47,397 bases of DNA from Oceanibaculum pacificum (GTDB lineage Bacteria > Pseudomonadota > Alphaproteobacteria > Oceanibaculales > Oceanibaculaceae): contig NZ_LPXN01000097.1 of NCBI RefSeq assembly GCF_001618175.1, positions 1 through 47,397 on the forward strand, in the 5' to 3' direction. This document shows, piece after piece, positions 1 to 7,637 of this stretch (the first letter of the stretch is position 1; each line of letters starts with the position of its first letter). The position numbers were made by a program, and so were the translations under genes. The notes under the pieces were generated by a model. That model ran no database searches. It saw only the letters and a list, made by a program, of their open reading frames with translations, and had not been told where the DNA came from.

Positions 1-739
1 TTGCTGCCTGAATGGCGAGCCCAGCGGCGTACACACCATCCGCTTCGGCGAGAAGGGCACGCTGCGTCTGACTTTCACCGCCAAGACGGCGGGTGCGCAC
101 GGGGCCTATCCGCATCTGAGCGAGAGTGCGACTAAGATCATGGCCCATCTGGCGGTCGATCTTGAGGCGCTGGAAGCGTTGGAGCCGGACGTTCCCGCCC
201 ATATCCGCGCGGCGCTGGAGCAGCCGGACGTGATTGCGGCGTTCGATGCCAGCCTGGGCGAGGGGGCGTCGAAGGTGGCGACCAAGGTCACGGTCAATGT
301 CGGCGTGCTGAAGGGCGGCGTGAAGGTGAATGTGCTGCCCGATCTATGCGAGATGCAGGTCGATATCCGCATGCCGGTCGGCATCGACAAGGTGCGCATC
401 TACGCCGCCATCGAGGATATCCTGAAGCGCTATCCGCAGGTCACGATGGAGGAGCATGTCTATCACAGCTACCCCTCCAGCGTGTGCGACCCGGAAGGCG
501 AGATGGTCTCCATCCTGCGCAACAATGTCGAGCAGCTGATCGGCATCCGCCCGCCGGCCATTGTCTCGCTGGGCGGCTCGGACGGTCGCTACTGGCGCTG
601 GGCCGGGGTGAACGCCTATCTGTACGGCCCGTCGCCGAAGACCATGGGGCGGCGCGGCGAGCATGTGGAGATCGAGGAATTCCTGCACATCGTCCGCACC
701 CATGTCCTGTCGGCCTATGATTATCTGATGGCCGGCTGA
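1..739 (+). CDS. M20 family amidohydrolase/peptidase, C-terminal part (5' truncated)
   Basis: The reading frame is open from nucleotide 2, so the start lies before the window. The visible 245 residues contain the NGEPS motif, the GAHGAY segment of the M20 dimerisation (lid) domain and the C-terminal catalytic return. It is a clear paralogue of the complete M20 gene at 3089-4348 and should have a similar role: metal-dependent hydrolysis of an N-acyl or peptide bond (ArgE/DapE type). The C-terminal segment reads GPSPKTMGRRGEHVEI, where DapE/ArgE enzymes carry a metal-binding His four residues before a Glu; that His is absent at the expected place, as in the paralogue. The last 19 bp overlap the 3' end of the convergent hutI-like gene. 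The family call is firm; the substrate is unknown. Confidence 0.85.
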   Translation, partial: CCLNGEPSGVHTIRFGEKGTLRLTFTAKTAGAHGAYPHLSESATKIMAHLAVDLEALEALEPDVPAHIRAALEQPDVIAAFDASLGEGASKVATKVTVNVGVLKGGVKVNVLPDLCEMQVDIRMPVGIDKVRIYAAIEDILKRYPQVTMEEHVYHSYPSSVCDPEGEMVSILRNNVEQLIGIRPPAIVSLGGSDGRYWRWAGVNAYLYGPSPKTMGRRGEHVEIEEFLHIVRTHVLSAYDYLMAG

Positions 740-1959
740 AACGGCACCGACCGGCCGCCTTTCACGATGCCGGCGCAGAGCCGGCCGGTCTGCAGCCAGT
801 AGGACAGTTCGGCCAGGTCGCCGACGCGCCACAGGGCGAAGTCGGCGGCCTTGCCGACCTCCAGCGTGCCGTGGCTGTCCTGAAGGCCCAGCGCCCTGGC
901 GGCGTTGCGGGTGAAGCCGGCCAGCGCTTCCTCCGGCGTCATCATGAATAGGGTGCAGGCCATGTTCATCATCAAGAGCGGCGAGGCGGTGGGCGAGCTG
1001 CCGGGATTGCAGTTGGTCGACAGCGCCATCGGCACGCCCAGCTCGCGGAACCAGCCGATCGGCGGCTTGTTCTCGTCGCGCAGCGTGTAGTTCGCCCCCG
1101 GCAGCACCGTCGCCACCGTACCGGCGCGGGCCATCGCGTCGACGCTGGGGCGCGACACGCATTCCAGGTGATCGGCCGACAGGCCGCCGACCTCCGCCAC
1201 CACCTTGCCGCCGCCGGCGTCGGAATATTGGTCGGTATGCGCCTTGATCGGCTTGCCGAGGCGCTGGGCCACGTCCCAGACGCGGCGCATCTGGGCATGG
1301 TCGAAGGCCAGCTTCTCCAGCCCGCCATCGACAATGTCGACCAGCCCCTGGCGCACCGCCTCGGGCAAGGATTCGGCGCAGACGAAATCGATGTAGGAAT
1401 CCTGCGTGCCCGCCCAGCCCGGCGGCATGCCGTGAGTGCCGAGGAAGGAGGTGACGACGCTGAGCGGCCGCGTCTCGCCGATGCGCCGGGCGACGCGCAG
1501 CTGCCGCAGCTCGGTCTCCATGTCCAGCCCGTATCCGGATTTGATCTCCACCGTGGTCACGCCTTCGGCCTGCAAGCTGTCGATCCGGGGCAGGGCCTCG
1601 GCCAGCAGCGTCTCGAAGCTGGCGGCGCGGGTCTTCAGCACGGTGGAGGGGATGCCGCCGCCGGCCGCATAGATCGCCGCACGGTCCGCGCCGTTCAGCC
1701 GCATCTCGAAATCCATCGCCCGGTTGCCGGCGAAGACGATATGGGTGTGCGAATCGATCAGCCCCGGCGTCAGCCACAACCCGCCGGCATCGTGCAACAC
1801 CCGCACCGTGCGCGCCAACGGCGCCGGCAAATCGCCGCGCTGGCCGATCCAGGCGATGCGGCCATCGGCGACGGCTATGGCACCGTCGCGGATCGCGCCA
1901 TAACCGGCCTCCGCCATCGTCGCCAGCTTCACATTGGTCCAAAGCGCATCCCAGCCCAT
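721..1959 (-). CDS. hutI: Imidazolonepropionase-like amidohydrolase (HutI homologue with altered active-site residues)
   Basis: This 412-aa protein matches HutI along its length: the DSHTH metal motif, EIKSGYG, FLGTHGMPP, SADHLE and the CNPGSSP region. HutI opens the imidazolone ring to give N-formimino-glutamate in histidine breakdown. Two usually invariant positions differ. The canonical HAEQ is H241-T-D243-Q, changing the catalytic Glu to Asp. The canonical TDCNPG is T-N316-C-N-P-G, changing the metal-site Asp to Asn. The start at 1959 was chosen because AAGGAG lies 9 bases upstream and the homology begins there; an upstream in-frame ATG at 2055 would add 32 unrelated residues. It is divergent from the N-formylglutamate-hydrolase-family gene. 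The fold is certain; true imidazolonepropionase activity is uncertain. Confidence 0.82.
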   Translation of the reverse strand: MGWDALWTNVKLATMAEAGYGAIRDGAIAVADGRIAWIGQRGDLPAPLARTVRVLHDAGGLWLTPGLIDSHTHIVFAGNRAMDFEMRLNGADRAAIYAAGGGIPSTVLKTRAASFETLLAEALPRIDSLQAEGVTTVEIKSGYGLDMETELRQLRVARRIGETRPLSVVTSFLGTHGMPPGWAGTQDSYIDFVCAESLPEAVRQGLVDIVDGGLEKLAFDHAQMRRVWDVAQRLGKPIKAHTDQYSDAGGGKVVAEVGGLSADHLECVSRPSVDAMARAGTVATVLPGANYTLRDENKPPIGWFRELGVPMALSTNCNPGSSPTASPLLMMNMACTLFMMTPEEALAGFTRNAARALGLQDSHGTLEVGKAADFALWRVGDLAELSYWLQTGRLCAGIVKGGRSVPFQPAIR

Positions 1960-1979
1960 TGTAATCTCCTTGTTAGAAA

Positions 1980-2008
1980 TCTTTAGTAAATCGTTTGCTT
2001 TTTGGCAA
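1980..2008 (-). promoter_or_regulatory. Putative promoter and LacI-type operator of the hutI-like gene
   Basis: On the minus strand TTGCCA (2003-2008) and TAAAGA (1980-1985) are separated by 17 bp. The spacer is exactly filled by a 13-mer that reads GTAAATCGTTTGC on the plus strand (1986-1998). Its AAA-TCG-TTT core resembles LacI-family operators. The same 13-mer with one change recurs before the divergent gene. Function is inferred from position and repetition. Confidence 0.45.
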
Positions 2009-2114
2009 AAACTGATCGATCTTCGACATTCGGCCGTCGATGCCGCGCCCGACATTTTTCCGGCGCGGCTGTCGCGGTCGACAGTCGAGATGAAAAATTT
2101 ATGACCGACGACGA

Positions 2115-2165
2115 TTGACTCCGGTGTCAGTTTCGAAAATCATACGCCGAAAGTAAATCGTTTTC
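2115..2165 (+). promoter_or_regulatory. Putative promoter and LacI-type operator of the FGase/M20/ABC operon
   Basis: TTGACT (2115-2120) and AATCAT (2138-2143) form a plausible -35/-10 pair with 17-bp spacing. GTAAATCGTTTTC (2153-2165) follows, 12 of 13 bases identical to the site at 1986-1998 and in the same orientation. A repressor bound there would block the start of transcription. The likely ligand-responsive regulator is the LacI protein encoded at 10588-11643. Confidence 0.45.
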
Positions 2166-2188
2166 CTAAATTCGCAAACAGGGGTTCC

Positions 2189-3073
2189 ATGTCGAAAGCA
2201 GCGTTGGCCTTGACGGGCGAGATCGGGCGCTCGATTCCCAATGTGCTGGTGCGGCGCGATCCGGGGGTGAACGCCGCCCCGGTGGTGTTCGACATTCCGC
2301 GCAGCGGCTTCACCTATCCGCGCGACTTCCAGCCCGATGCCCAGTTCGTCGATGTGCAGCGCGGCGTGTCGATGTATGTCGAGGAGCTGTATGGCGGCGC
2401 GCCGGCCGCCGGGGCCAACTGGCTGTTCGCCGAATTCCCGAATTCCTACATCGACGCCAACCGCCACCAGCTCGATATCGACCCCAAGCTGATCGACGGC
2501 GAGTGGCCGGAGCCGCTGAAGCCGACCCGCAAGTCGGAGCTGGGCATCGGCCTGATCCACAGCGTCTGCCGCACCGGCGACCTGCCGCTTTATAGCTCGA
2601 AGCTGGCGGTCGAGGATGTTCAGCACCGGCTCGACGCCTATTACTGGCCGTACCATAACGAGCTGTCGGACATTCTGAAGCGGCACCGCGCCGCGAAGGG
2701 CGTGGCCTATCACGTGAGCTGCCATTCGATGGCGTCCATCGGCGGCCACGCGACCATCGACCACGGTTCCGAACGTTCCGAGTTCGACATCGGCGACGGC
2801 AACGGCAAGACCTGCAAGCCGGAATTCGTCGAGCTGGTGGTGGAGACGCTGCGCGGCTTCGGTCATCAGGTGACCGTGAACAAGCATTATGCCGGCGCGG
2901 AATCGATCCATAAGCATGCCGACCCGGCGAACGGCATCCACAGCCTGCAGATTGAGATCAAGCGCGGCATCTATATGGACGAGCGGAAATTCATCCGCAG
3001 CCCGCGCTTCGCCGAAATCCGCGGCCATCTCGACCAGCTCGCGCAGGCCATCTGCGCCTATGCCGGGCGCTGA
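2189..3073 (+). CDS. N-formylglutamate amidohydrolase family protein (HutG-like)
   Basis: The 294-aa protein carries the family hallmarks DANRHQLDID (the DxNR..D segment), SCHSM, and the C-terminal IHSLQIEIKRGIYMDE block typical of COG3741 enzymes. These release formate or a related group from N-formylglutamate, the last step of one histidine route. The N-terminal motif normally written PH(A/S)G is P-R-S-G here, losing a His. The start is preceded by AGGGG four bases upstream. It heads an apparent operon with an M20 hydrolase, a DUF1028 protein and a dipeptide-type ABC importer, and is divergent from the HutI homologue. The pairing suggests both act on one imidazole- or acyl-glutamate-type compound. 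The family is confident; the exact substrate is not. Confidence 0.82.
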   Translation: MSKAALALTGEIGRSIPNVLVRRDPGVNAAPVVFDIPRSGFTYPRDFQPDAQFVDVQRGVSMYVEELYGGAPAAGANWLFAEFPNSYIDANRHQLDIDPKLIDGEWPEPLKPTRKSELGIGLIHSVCRTGDLPLYSSKLAVEDVQHRLDAYYWPYHNELSDILKRHRAAKGVAYHVSCHSMASIGGHATIDHGSERSEFDIGDGNGKTCKPEFVELVVETLRGFGHQVTVNKHYAGAESIHKHADPANGIHSLQIEIKRGIYMDERKFIRSPRFAEIRGHLDQLAQAICAYAGR

Positions 3074-3088
3074 GGGGAGGGCGGAGAG

Positions 3089-4348
3089 ATGACCACGCCG
3101 CGCCAACAATTGATCGAGCTGCTGGATCGCGATGCCGAGCGCATGGTGCGGTTCCTCAGCGAGTTTCTCGCCAAGCCCTCGGCCAATCCGCCGGGCGACA
3201 CGCGCGAGGCGACGGCTTTCGTCGCCGACTTCCTGAAGGCCGAGCAGGTGCCGTTCCGTATCGTCGACCCGCAGCCGGAGATGCCCAATATCCTGGGCAC
3301 CTTCGAGGCGGCCGGGGCAGGCAAGCATCTGGTACTGAACGGCCATATCGACGTGTTCCCGGCCGGCGACCCGGCCGACTGGCAGCATGATCCGTGGAGC
3401 GGCAAGATCGTCGATGGCCGTGTCTGGGGCCGCGGCGCGACCGACATGAAGGCGGGCACTACTGCCTCGATCATGACCTATGCCTATCTCTACCGGTTCC
3501 GCGAGCATCTGAAGGGCAAGCTGACGCTGACCGCCGTTTCCGACGAGGAGACTGGCGGCAAGTGGGGCACGCGCTATCTGCTGGAGAACCATGCCGACGA
3601 GGCGAAGGGCGATTGCGTGCTGAATGGCGAGCCGAGCGACCCCTGCGCGGTCCGCTTCGCCGAGAAGGGCACGCTGCGGCTGACCTTCACCATCCGCACG
3701 CCGGGCGCGCACGGCGCCTATACCCACCGCAGCAAGAACGCCAACCGCATCGCCGGCCATCTGATGGACCGGCTGGATAAGCTGGTCGATATTCCGCCCG
3801 CCATGCCGGAATCGGTGGCGGCGGTGGTGAACCGGCCGGAATCCCTGGCCGCTGCCGACCAGGCGATGGGCGAGGGCACTTCGACCATCATCAACAAGGT
3901 GACGGTGAATTACGGGGTGCTGCGCGGCGGGCTGAAGGTGAACATGCTGCCCGGCACCTGCGTGATGGAGGCGGATATCCGCCTGCCGGTCGGCACCACC
4001 CGCGAGACGGTGATGGCGGAGATCGAAACCATCCTGGCCGATTTCCCGGAAGCCAGTGTCGCGGTGCAGGAGGCGGCCAGCAATCCGACCTCGCACAGCG
4101 ACCCGACGCACGAAATGATCGCCCTTGTGCAGCAGGCGGCGAGCGAGCTGGGCCGCCCGCGCCCGGAAGTGATCTGCAGCCTTGGCGCGACCGACTGCAA
4201 ACATTTTCGCTACCATGGCGTGCCGGCTTACGTGTATGGCGTGCCGCCGGGGAATATGAGCATGGCCGATGAAAGCGTGGCCATCGCCGATTTCCTGCAT
4301 GTGGTGAAAACCCACGCGCTGGCCGCTTTCGACTATCTGTCGGCCTAG
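3089..4348 (+). CDS. M20 family metallo-amidohydrolase (ArgE/DapE type)
   Basis: The 419-aa length is usual for the family. Metal-site motifs are in order: NGHIDVF (H86, D88), GRGATDMKAG (D119), DEETGG (E153/E154) and NGEPSD. The lid domain begins near the GAHGAY segment. At the C-terminal metal-binding motif, where DapE has H-x-x-x-E, the sequence is S-M-A-D-E, so the usual His is missing; the truncated paralogue at the window start shows the same loss. The gene starts 15 bp after the FGase stop with a GGAGAG ribosome site, and lies 13 bp before the DUF1028 gene. It probably removes an N-acyl or amino-acyl group from a compound brought in by the adjacent importer. Substrate unknown. Confidence 0.9.
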   Translation: MTTPRQQLIELLDRDAERMVRFLSEFLAKPSANPPGDTREATAFVADFLKAEQVPFRIVDPQPEMPNILGTFEAAGAGKHLVLNGHIDVFPAGDPADWQHDPWSGKIVDGRVWGRGATDMKAGTTASIMTYAYLYRFREHLKGKLTLTAVSDEETGGKWGTRYLLENHADEAKGDCVLNGEPSDPCAVRFAEKGTLRLTFTIRTPGAHGAYTHRSKNANRIAGHLMDRLDKLVDIPPAMPESVAAVVNRPESLAAADQAMGEGTSTIINKVTVNYGVLRGGLKVNMLPGTCVMEADIRLPVGTTRETVMAEIETILADFPEASVAVQEAASNPTSHSDPTHEMIALVQQAASELGRPRPEVICSLGATDCKHFRYHGVPAYVYGVPPGNMSMADESVAIADFLHVVKTHALAAFDYLSA

Positions 4349-4361
4349 GGGGGAACGGGCG

Positions 4362-5012
4362 ATGACTTATTCCATCGCGGGCATGTGCCGACGAACCGGC
4401 ATGTTCGGCGTCGCCATCACCACCTCGTCGATCGCGGTGGGCAGCCGCTGTTCCTTCGCCCAGGCCGGCGTTGGCGCGGTGCTGACGCAGCATCGCACCG
4501 ACCCACGCCTCGGGCCGCGCGGCCTGGCGCTGCTGGAACGCGGCAAGAGCGCCTCGGAGGTCGTCTTCGCGCTGACCTCGGCGGACGAGAGCATCGGCCA
4601 CCGCCAGCTCGCGGTGATCGACCGGGAGGGACGCACCGCCTGGTATCACGGCGACAAGATCCACTCGGTCCACAACGCATCCGAGGGCGATGGCTGTGTC
4701 GCCATCGGCAACATCATCCGCAAGCCGTCGGTCACCGATGCGATGATTGGCGCTTTCCAGGCCCGTCCCGACGATCATCTGGCCGAACGGCTGATGACCG
4801 CCATCGAGGCGGGTAAGGCGGAAGGCGGGGAGTTCCGACAGGAGAAATCCGCCGCCCTGCTGGTCGTGCACGAGCAATCCTTCCCGCTCGTCGATCTCAG
4901 GGTCGATTACGACCGGGACGCGCTCGGGCAGCTCCGGTTTCTTTGGGAGACCTATGTCCCCTTCCTCGATCTCTATGTAGGGCGCGCGGTAGCGCCTGAC
5001 GCCACCAAGTAA
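4362..5012 (+). CDS. DUF1028 family protein (putative Ntn-hydrolase fold)
   Basis: The 216-aa sequence shows the conserved layout of DUF1028: an N-terminal FGVAITTSSIAVGSR segment, a GVGAVLTQ stretch, LGPRGLALLERG, then GNII, a LAERLMTAIEAG helix and the C-terminal SAALLVVHEQ...DLRVDYD region. The family is assigned to the Ntn-hydrolase superfamily, but reactions are poorly known. It often occurs next to peptidase and peptide-transport genes, as here. Start chosen at the ATG 13 bp after the M20 stop, with a G-rich ribosome site. Likely in the same transcript as the flanking genes. The family call is firm; I cannot assign a reaction. Confidence 0.85.
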   Translation: MTYSIAGMCRRTGMFGVAITTSSIAVGSRCSFAQAGVGAVLTQHRTDPRLGPRGLALLERGKSASEVVFALTSADESIGHRQLAVIDREGRTAWYHGDKIHSVHNASEGDGCVAIGNIIRKPSVTDAMIGAFQARPDDHLAERLMTAIEAGKAEGGEFRQEKSAALLVVHEQSFPLVDLRVDYDRDALGQLRFLWETYVPFLDLYVGRAVAPDATK

Positions 5013-5056
5013 CGGCCATATCGGCTCGTACAGGGAAATAATAATAAAAACAACAG

Positions 5057-5074
5057 CTTAAACGCTTTAGGAGG
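5057..5074 (+). promoter_or_regulatory. Third LacI-like half-palindrome overlapping a strong ribosome binding site
   Basis: TAAACGCTTTA, an inverted repeat with TAAA/TTTA arms, runs directly into AGGAGG five bases before the ATG at 5080. It lies in a short A-rich leader (ATAATAATAAAAACAACA) that stands out from the GC-rich surroundings. The shape resembles the two 13-mer sites at 1986 and 2153 but the centre differs, so this is a weaker operator candidate. Confidence 0.3.
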
Positions 5075-5079
5075 CAGTA

Positions 5080-6576
5080 ATGCGTAAACTCTTTCTCACG
5101 GCGGCGCTTTCCGTCGCCCTTATGGGCGGCGCTGCGCCGACGGTCCTGGCCCAGAACAGCCTGGTCGCCACGATCAACGCCAACCCGAATAATCTGTGGC
5201 CGGCCAAGGCCACCATCGGCGAGGAATACAACATCGCCGTGCTGGTCTATAACGGCCTGGTTCGCATCACCCCGGACCTGAAATTCGAACCTGACCTGGC
5301 CGAGAGCTGGGAATCGAACGAGGACGCCACCGTCTGGACCTTCAAGCTGCGTAAGGGCGTGAAGTTCCATCACGGCAAGGAGTTCAAGGCCGAGGACGTC
5401 ATCAAGACCTTCGAGCTGATCGGCAGCAAGGAAGTCGCCTCCCGCGCCAAGTCGCACACCGACCTGATCGCCAAGATGGAAGCGCCGGACGACTATACCG
5501 TGCGCTTCACCCTGACAGAGCCCTATGGCGGCTGGGCCGAGCTGATGATCGAGCGCCAGTTGAAGATGGTGCCGAGCGACCGCACGCTGGAGCAGTTGAC
5601 CAACGAGCCGATCGGCACCGGGCCGTTCAAGTTTGTCTCCTACCAGCCGGGCGACAAGGTCGTGCTGGAGAAGAACCCGGACTATTTCGAAAAGGGCCTG
5701 CCGAAGCTCGACCGGATCACCCTGCGCATCATGCCGGAAGACGCGGTGAAGATCGCGGCGCTGCAGGCCGGCGACGTCGATCTGGTGTGGAACCTGCCGC
5801 TCGAAGCTATCGAACAGTTCAAGGACACCAAGGGAATCACCGTCGACCAGAAGCCGACGGCGACCTGGGACGGCTTCGTGCTGAACAACTCGATCCCGCC
5901 GTTCAACGACATGCGCGTGCGCCAGGCGGTCTACAAGGCCATCGACAAGCGCCAGCTGGTGGAGTTCGCGGTGTTCGGCCATGGCGCGCCGACCCATTCG
6001 CCGATCCCGCCGACGCATCCCTTCTTCAACAAGGATATCAGCTTCGAGCCGGACATCGCCGGCGCCAAGAAGCTGCTGGCCGAGGCCGGCTATCCGAAGG
6101 GCTTCAAGATCACCATCCACGCGCCCGCCGGCCGCCCGACGCGCGAGCGGTCCGCCGTGGCCTTGCAGCAGATGCTGAAGAATGTGGGCATCGACGCCCA
6201 GGTCGAGCGCATCCCGTACAACCGGTGGGGCGCGACCATCTCCGGCAAGGTGCCGTTCTACATGGATGGCTATTTCGCCCGTCCGACGCTGGATACCTCG
6301 ACCTATCCGTGGTTCCACAGCCAGGGTTCCTGGAACACCCGCATGTGGCACTATAAGAGCGAGCGGATGGACGCGATCCTGGACAAGGCGCGCGGCACCG
6401 TGGACCCGGAAGAGCAGAAGAAGCTCTATACCGAATTCCAGAAGGTGGTGGTCGAGGAAGTGCCCGGCGTGGTCATGTACTCGCAGAATTTCGTGACGGC
6501 CTATAAGGACAAGCTTAAGGGCTACACGACCCATCCCTACCTCTGGATGGATCTGCGCACCGCGCATTTCGAGTAA
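5080..6576 (+). CDS. ABC transporter substrate-binding protein, family 5 (dipeptide/oligopeptide type)
   Basis: The 498-aa precursor starts with a Sec signal peptide (MRKLFLTAALSVALMGG, cleavage probably after VLAQ or ALA-like at about residue 25). The mature part has the SBP_bac_5 signature around LAESWESNEDATVWTFKLRKGVKFH and the later NEPIGTGPFKF segment. This periplasmic protein captures the substrate and delivers it to the permeases at 6678-8469. Family members bind peptides, but many bind opines, glutathione or other compounds, so the ligand is open. The strong AGGAGG ribosome site and the downstream hairpin suggest it is made in excess over the permeases. Its neighbours (M20, FGase-like, DUF1028) suggest an acylated amino acid or imidazole-type ligand. 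Confidence 0.93.
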   Translation: MRKLFLTAALSVALMGGAAPTVLAQNSLVATINANPNNLWPAKATIGEEYNIAVLVYNGLVRITPDLKFEPDLAESWESNEDATVWTFKLRKGVKFHHGKEFKAEDVIKTFELIGSKEVASRAKSHTDLIAKMEAPDDYTVRFTLTEPYGGWAELMIERQLKMVPSDRTLEQLTNEPIGTGPFKFVSYQPGDKVVLEKNPDYFEKGLPKLDRITLRIMPEDAVKIAALQAGDVDLVWNLPLEAIEQFKDTKGITVDQKPTATWDGFVLNNSIPPFNDMRVRQAVYKAIDKRQLVEFAVFGHGAPTHSPIPPTHPFFNKDISFEPDIAGAKKLLAEAGYPKGFKITIHAPAGRPTRERSAVALQQMLKNVGIDAQVERIPYNRWGATISGKVPFYMDGYFARPTLDTSTYPWFHSQGSWNTRMWHYKSERMDAILDKARGTVDPEEQKKLYTEFQKVVVEEVPGVVMYSQNFVTAYKDKLKGYTTHPYLWMDLRTAHFE

Positions 6577-6600
6577 GCGCGCATACGGCCGGATAACGCT

Positions 6601-6627
6601 CCCTTCCCCCTTTCGACGGGGGAAGGG
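6601..6627 (+). other. Perfect intercistronic RNA hairpin after the binding-protein gene
   Basis: CCCTTCCCCC (6601-6610), a 7-base loop TTTCGAC, then GGGGGAAGGG (6618-6627) form a perfect 10-bp stem. No U-run follows, so it is not a standard intrinsic terminator. Placed 25 bp after the binding-protein stop and 51 bp before the first permease, it probably protects the upstream mRNA 3' end or partly attenuates read-through. Confidence 0.65.
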
Positions 6628-6677
6628 ATGCCGCGCTCATTGACGACCCGTCTCCGCGGCCGCGGATTGGAGGGGCT

Positions 6678-7637
6678 ATGTTCGGTTACCTGTTACAGAG
6701 GCTGCTCTACATCTTCGTCATCGTGGCGGTGATGTCGGTTCTGATCTTCTGGATCACCCAGATCATGCCGGGCAACGTCGCCTATATGATCCTGGGCGAT
6801 TTCGCGGGCATGGATCAGATCCTGGCGCTGGAGCAAAAGCTCGGCCTGCATGACCCTATCCATGTGCAATATTGGCGCTGGGCGCAGGGGCTGTTGCAGT
6901 TCGATCTTGGCGATTCGCTGATCATGGAGCGGCCGATTGCGCCGATCCTGTTCGACGCCATCGGCAATTCGGCCATCCTGGCGCTGTCCTCCATCGGCCT
7001 GGTGGCGCTGGTCGGCATCTGGCTTGGCGTCTATTCGGCGATCCATCACGGCAAGGCGGGCGACCATATCGTCTCGCTGGCCACCTATGTCACGCTGGCG
7101 GTGCCGGAATTCTTCTGGTGCGTGCTGCTGATCATCCTGTTCGTCGGCTATCTGGGCTGGTTCCCGGCCACCGGCTACACCTCGCTCAGCGAAGGCTTCT
7201 TCGTCTGGGCGCAGCACCTGATCCTGCCGGTTGTGGCGCTGGTGATGGGGCTGATGGCGCATGTCTCGCGCCTGACCCGCTCCAGCATGCTGGAGGTGAT
7301 GCACAGCCAGTATGTGCTGGCCGCGCGCGCCAAGGGCGTGCCGGAAGGGCTGGTGATCCGCCGCCACGCGCTGCGCAACGCCCTGCTGCCGACCATCACG
7401 GTGCTGGCCATTGATGTCGGCGTGCTGATGGGCGGGATCGTGGTGGTGGAGACGATCTTCTCCTATCCCGGCCTCGGCCGGCTGCTGATCTTCGCGATCC
7501 AGCAGATGGACGTGCCGCTGATCCAGGCCTGCCTGATCGTGGTCACCATCGTCTATGCCGTGGCGAATCTGCTCGCCGACATCCTGTACACTTTCCTCAA
7601 TCCGAGGATTCGCTATGGCTCTTCCGTCAATGGCTAG
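6678..7637 (+). CDS. ABC transporter permease, DppB/OppB type
   Basis: The 319-aa integral membrane protein begins MFGYLLQRLLYIFVIVAVMSV, the typical first transmembrane helix of DppB-type permeases, with about six predicted helices in all. The cytoplasmic EAA-type loop is visible at ARAKGVPEGLVIRRHALRN, which couples to the ATPase. It pairs with the next gene to form the inner-membrane channel. The ribosome site GGAGGGG lies immediately upstream. Its last 23 bp overlap the start of the second permease, indicating translational coupling. Confidence 0.94.
   Translation: MFGYLLQRLLYIFVIVAVMSVLIFWITQIMPGNVAYMILGDFAGMDQILALEQKLGLHDPIHVQYWRWAQGLLQFDLGDSLIMERPIAPILFDAIGNSAILALSSIGLVALVGIWLGVYSAIHHGKAGDHIVSLATYVTLAVPEFFWCVLLIILFVGYLGWFPATGYTSLSEGFFVWAQHLILPVVALVMGLMAHVSRLTRSSMLEVMHSQYVLAARAKGVPEGLVIRRHALRNALLPTITVLAIDVGVLMGGIVVVETIFSYPGLGRLLIFAIQQMDVPLIQACLIVVTIVYAVANLLADILYTFLNPRIRYGSSVNG

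Noticed and set aside
344..1942. Minus-strand frame shifted relative to hutI
   Set aside because: It overlaps hutI in another frame and gives no family resemblance; hutI in the adjacent frame has a ribosome site and full homology.
2099..4315. Long 738-codon minus-strand open frame opposite the FGase and M20 genes
   Set aside because: It is a shadow of the plus-strand genes: no ribosome site, arginine/histidine-rich product without a recognisable fold, and the opposite strand encodes well-conserved enzymes.
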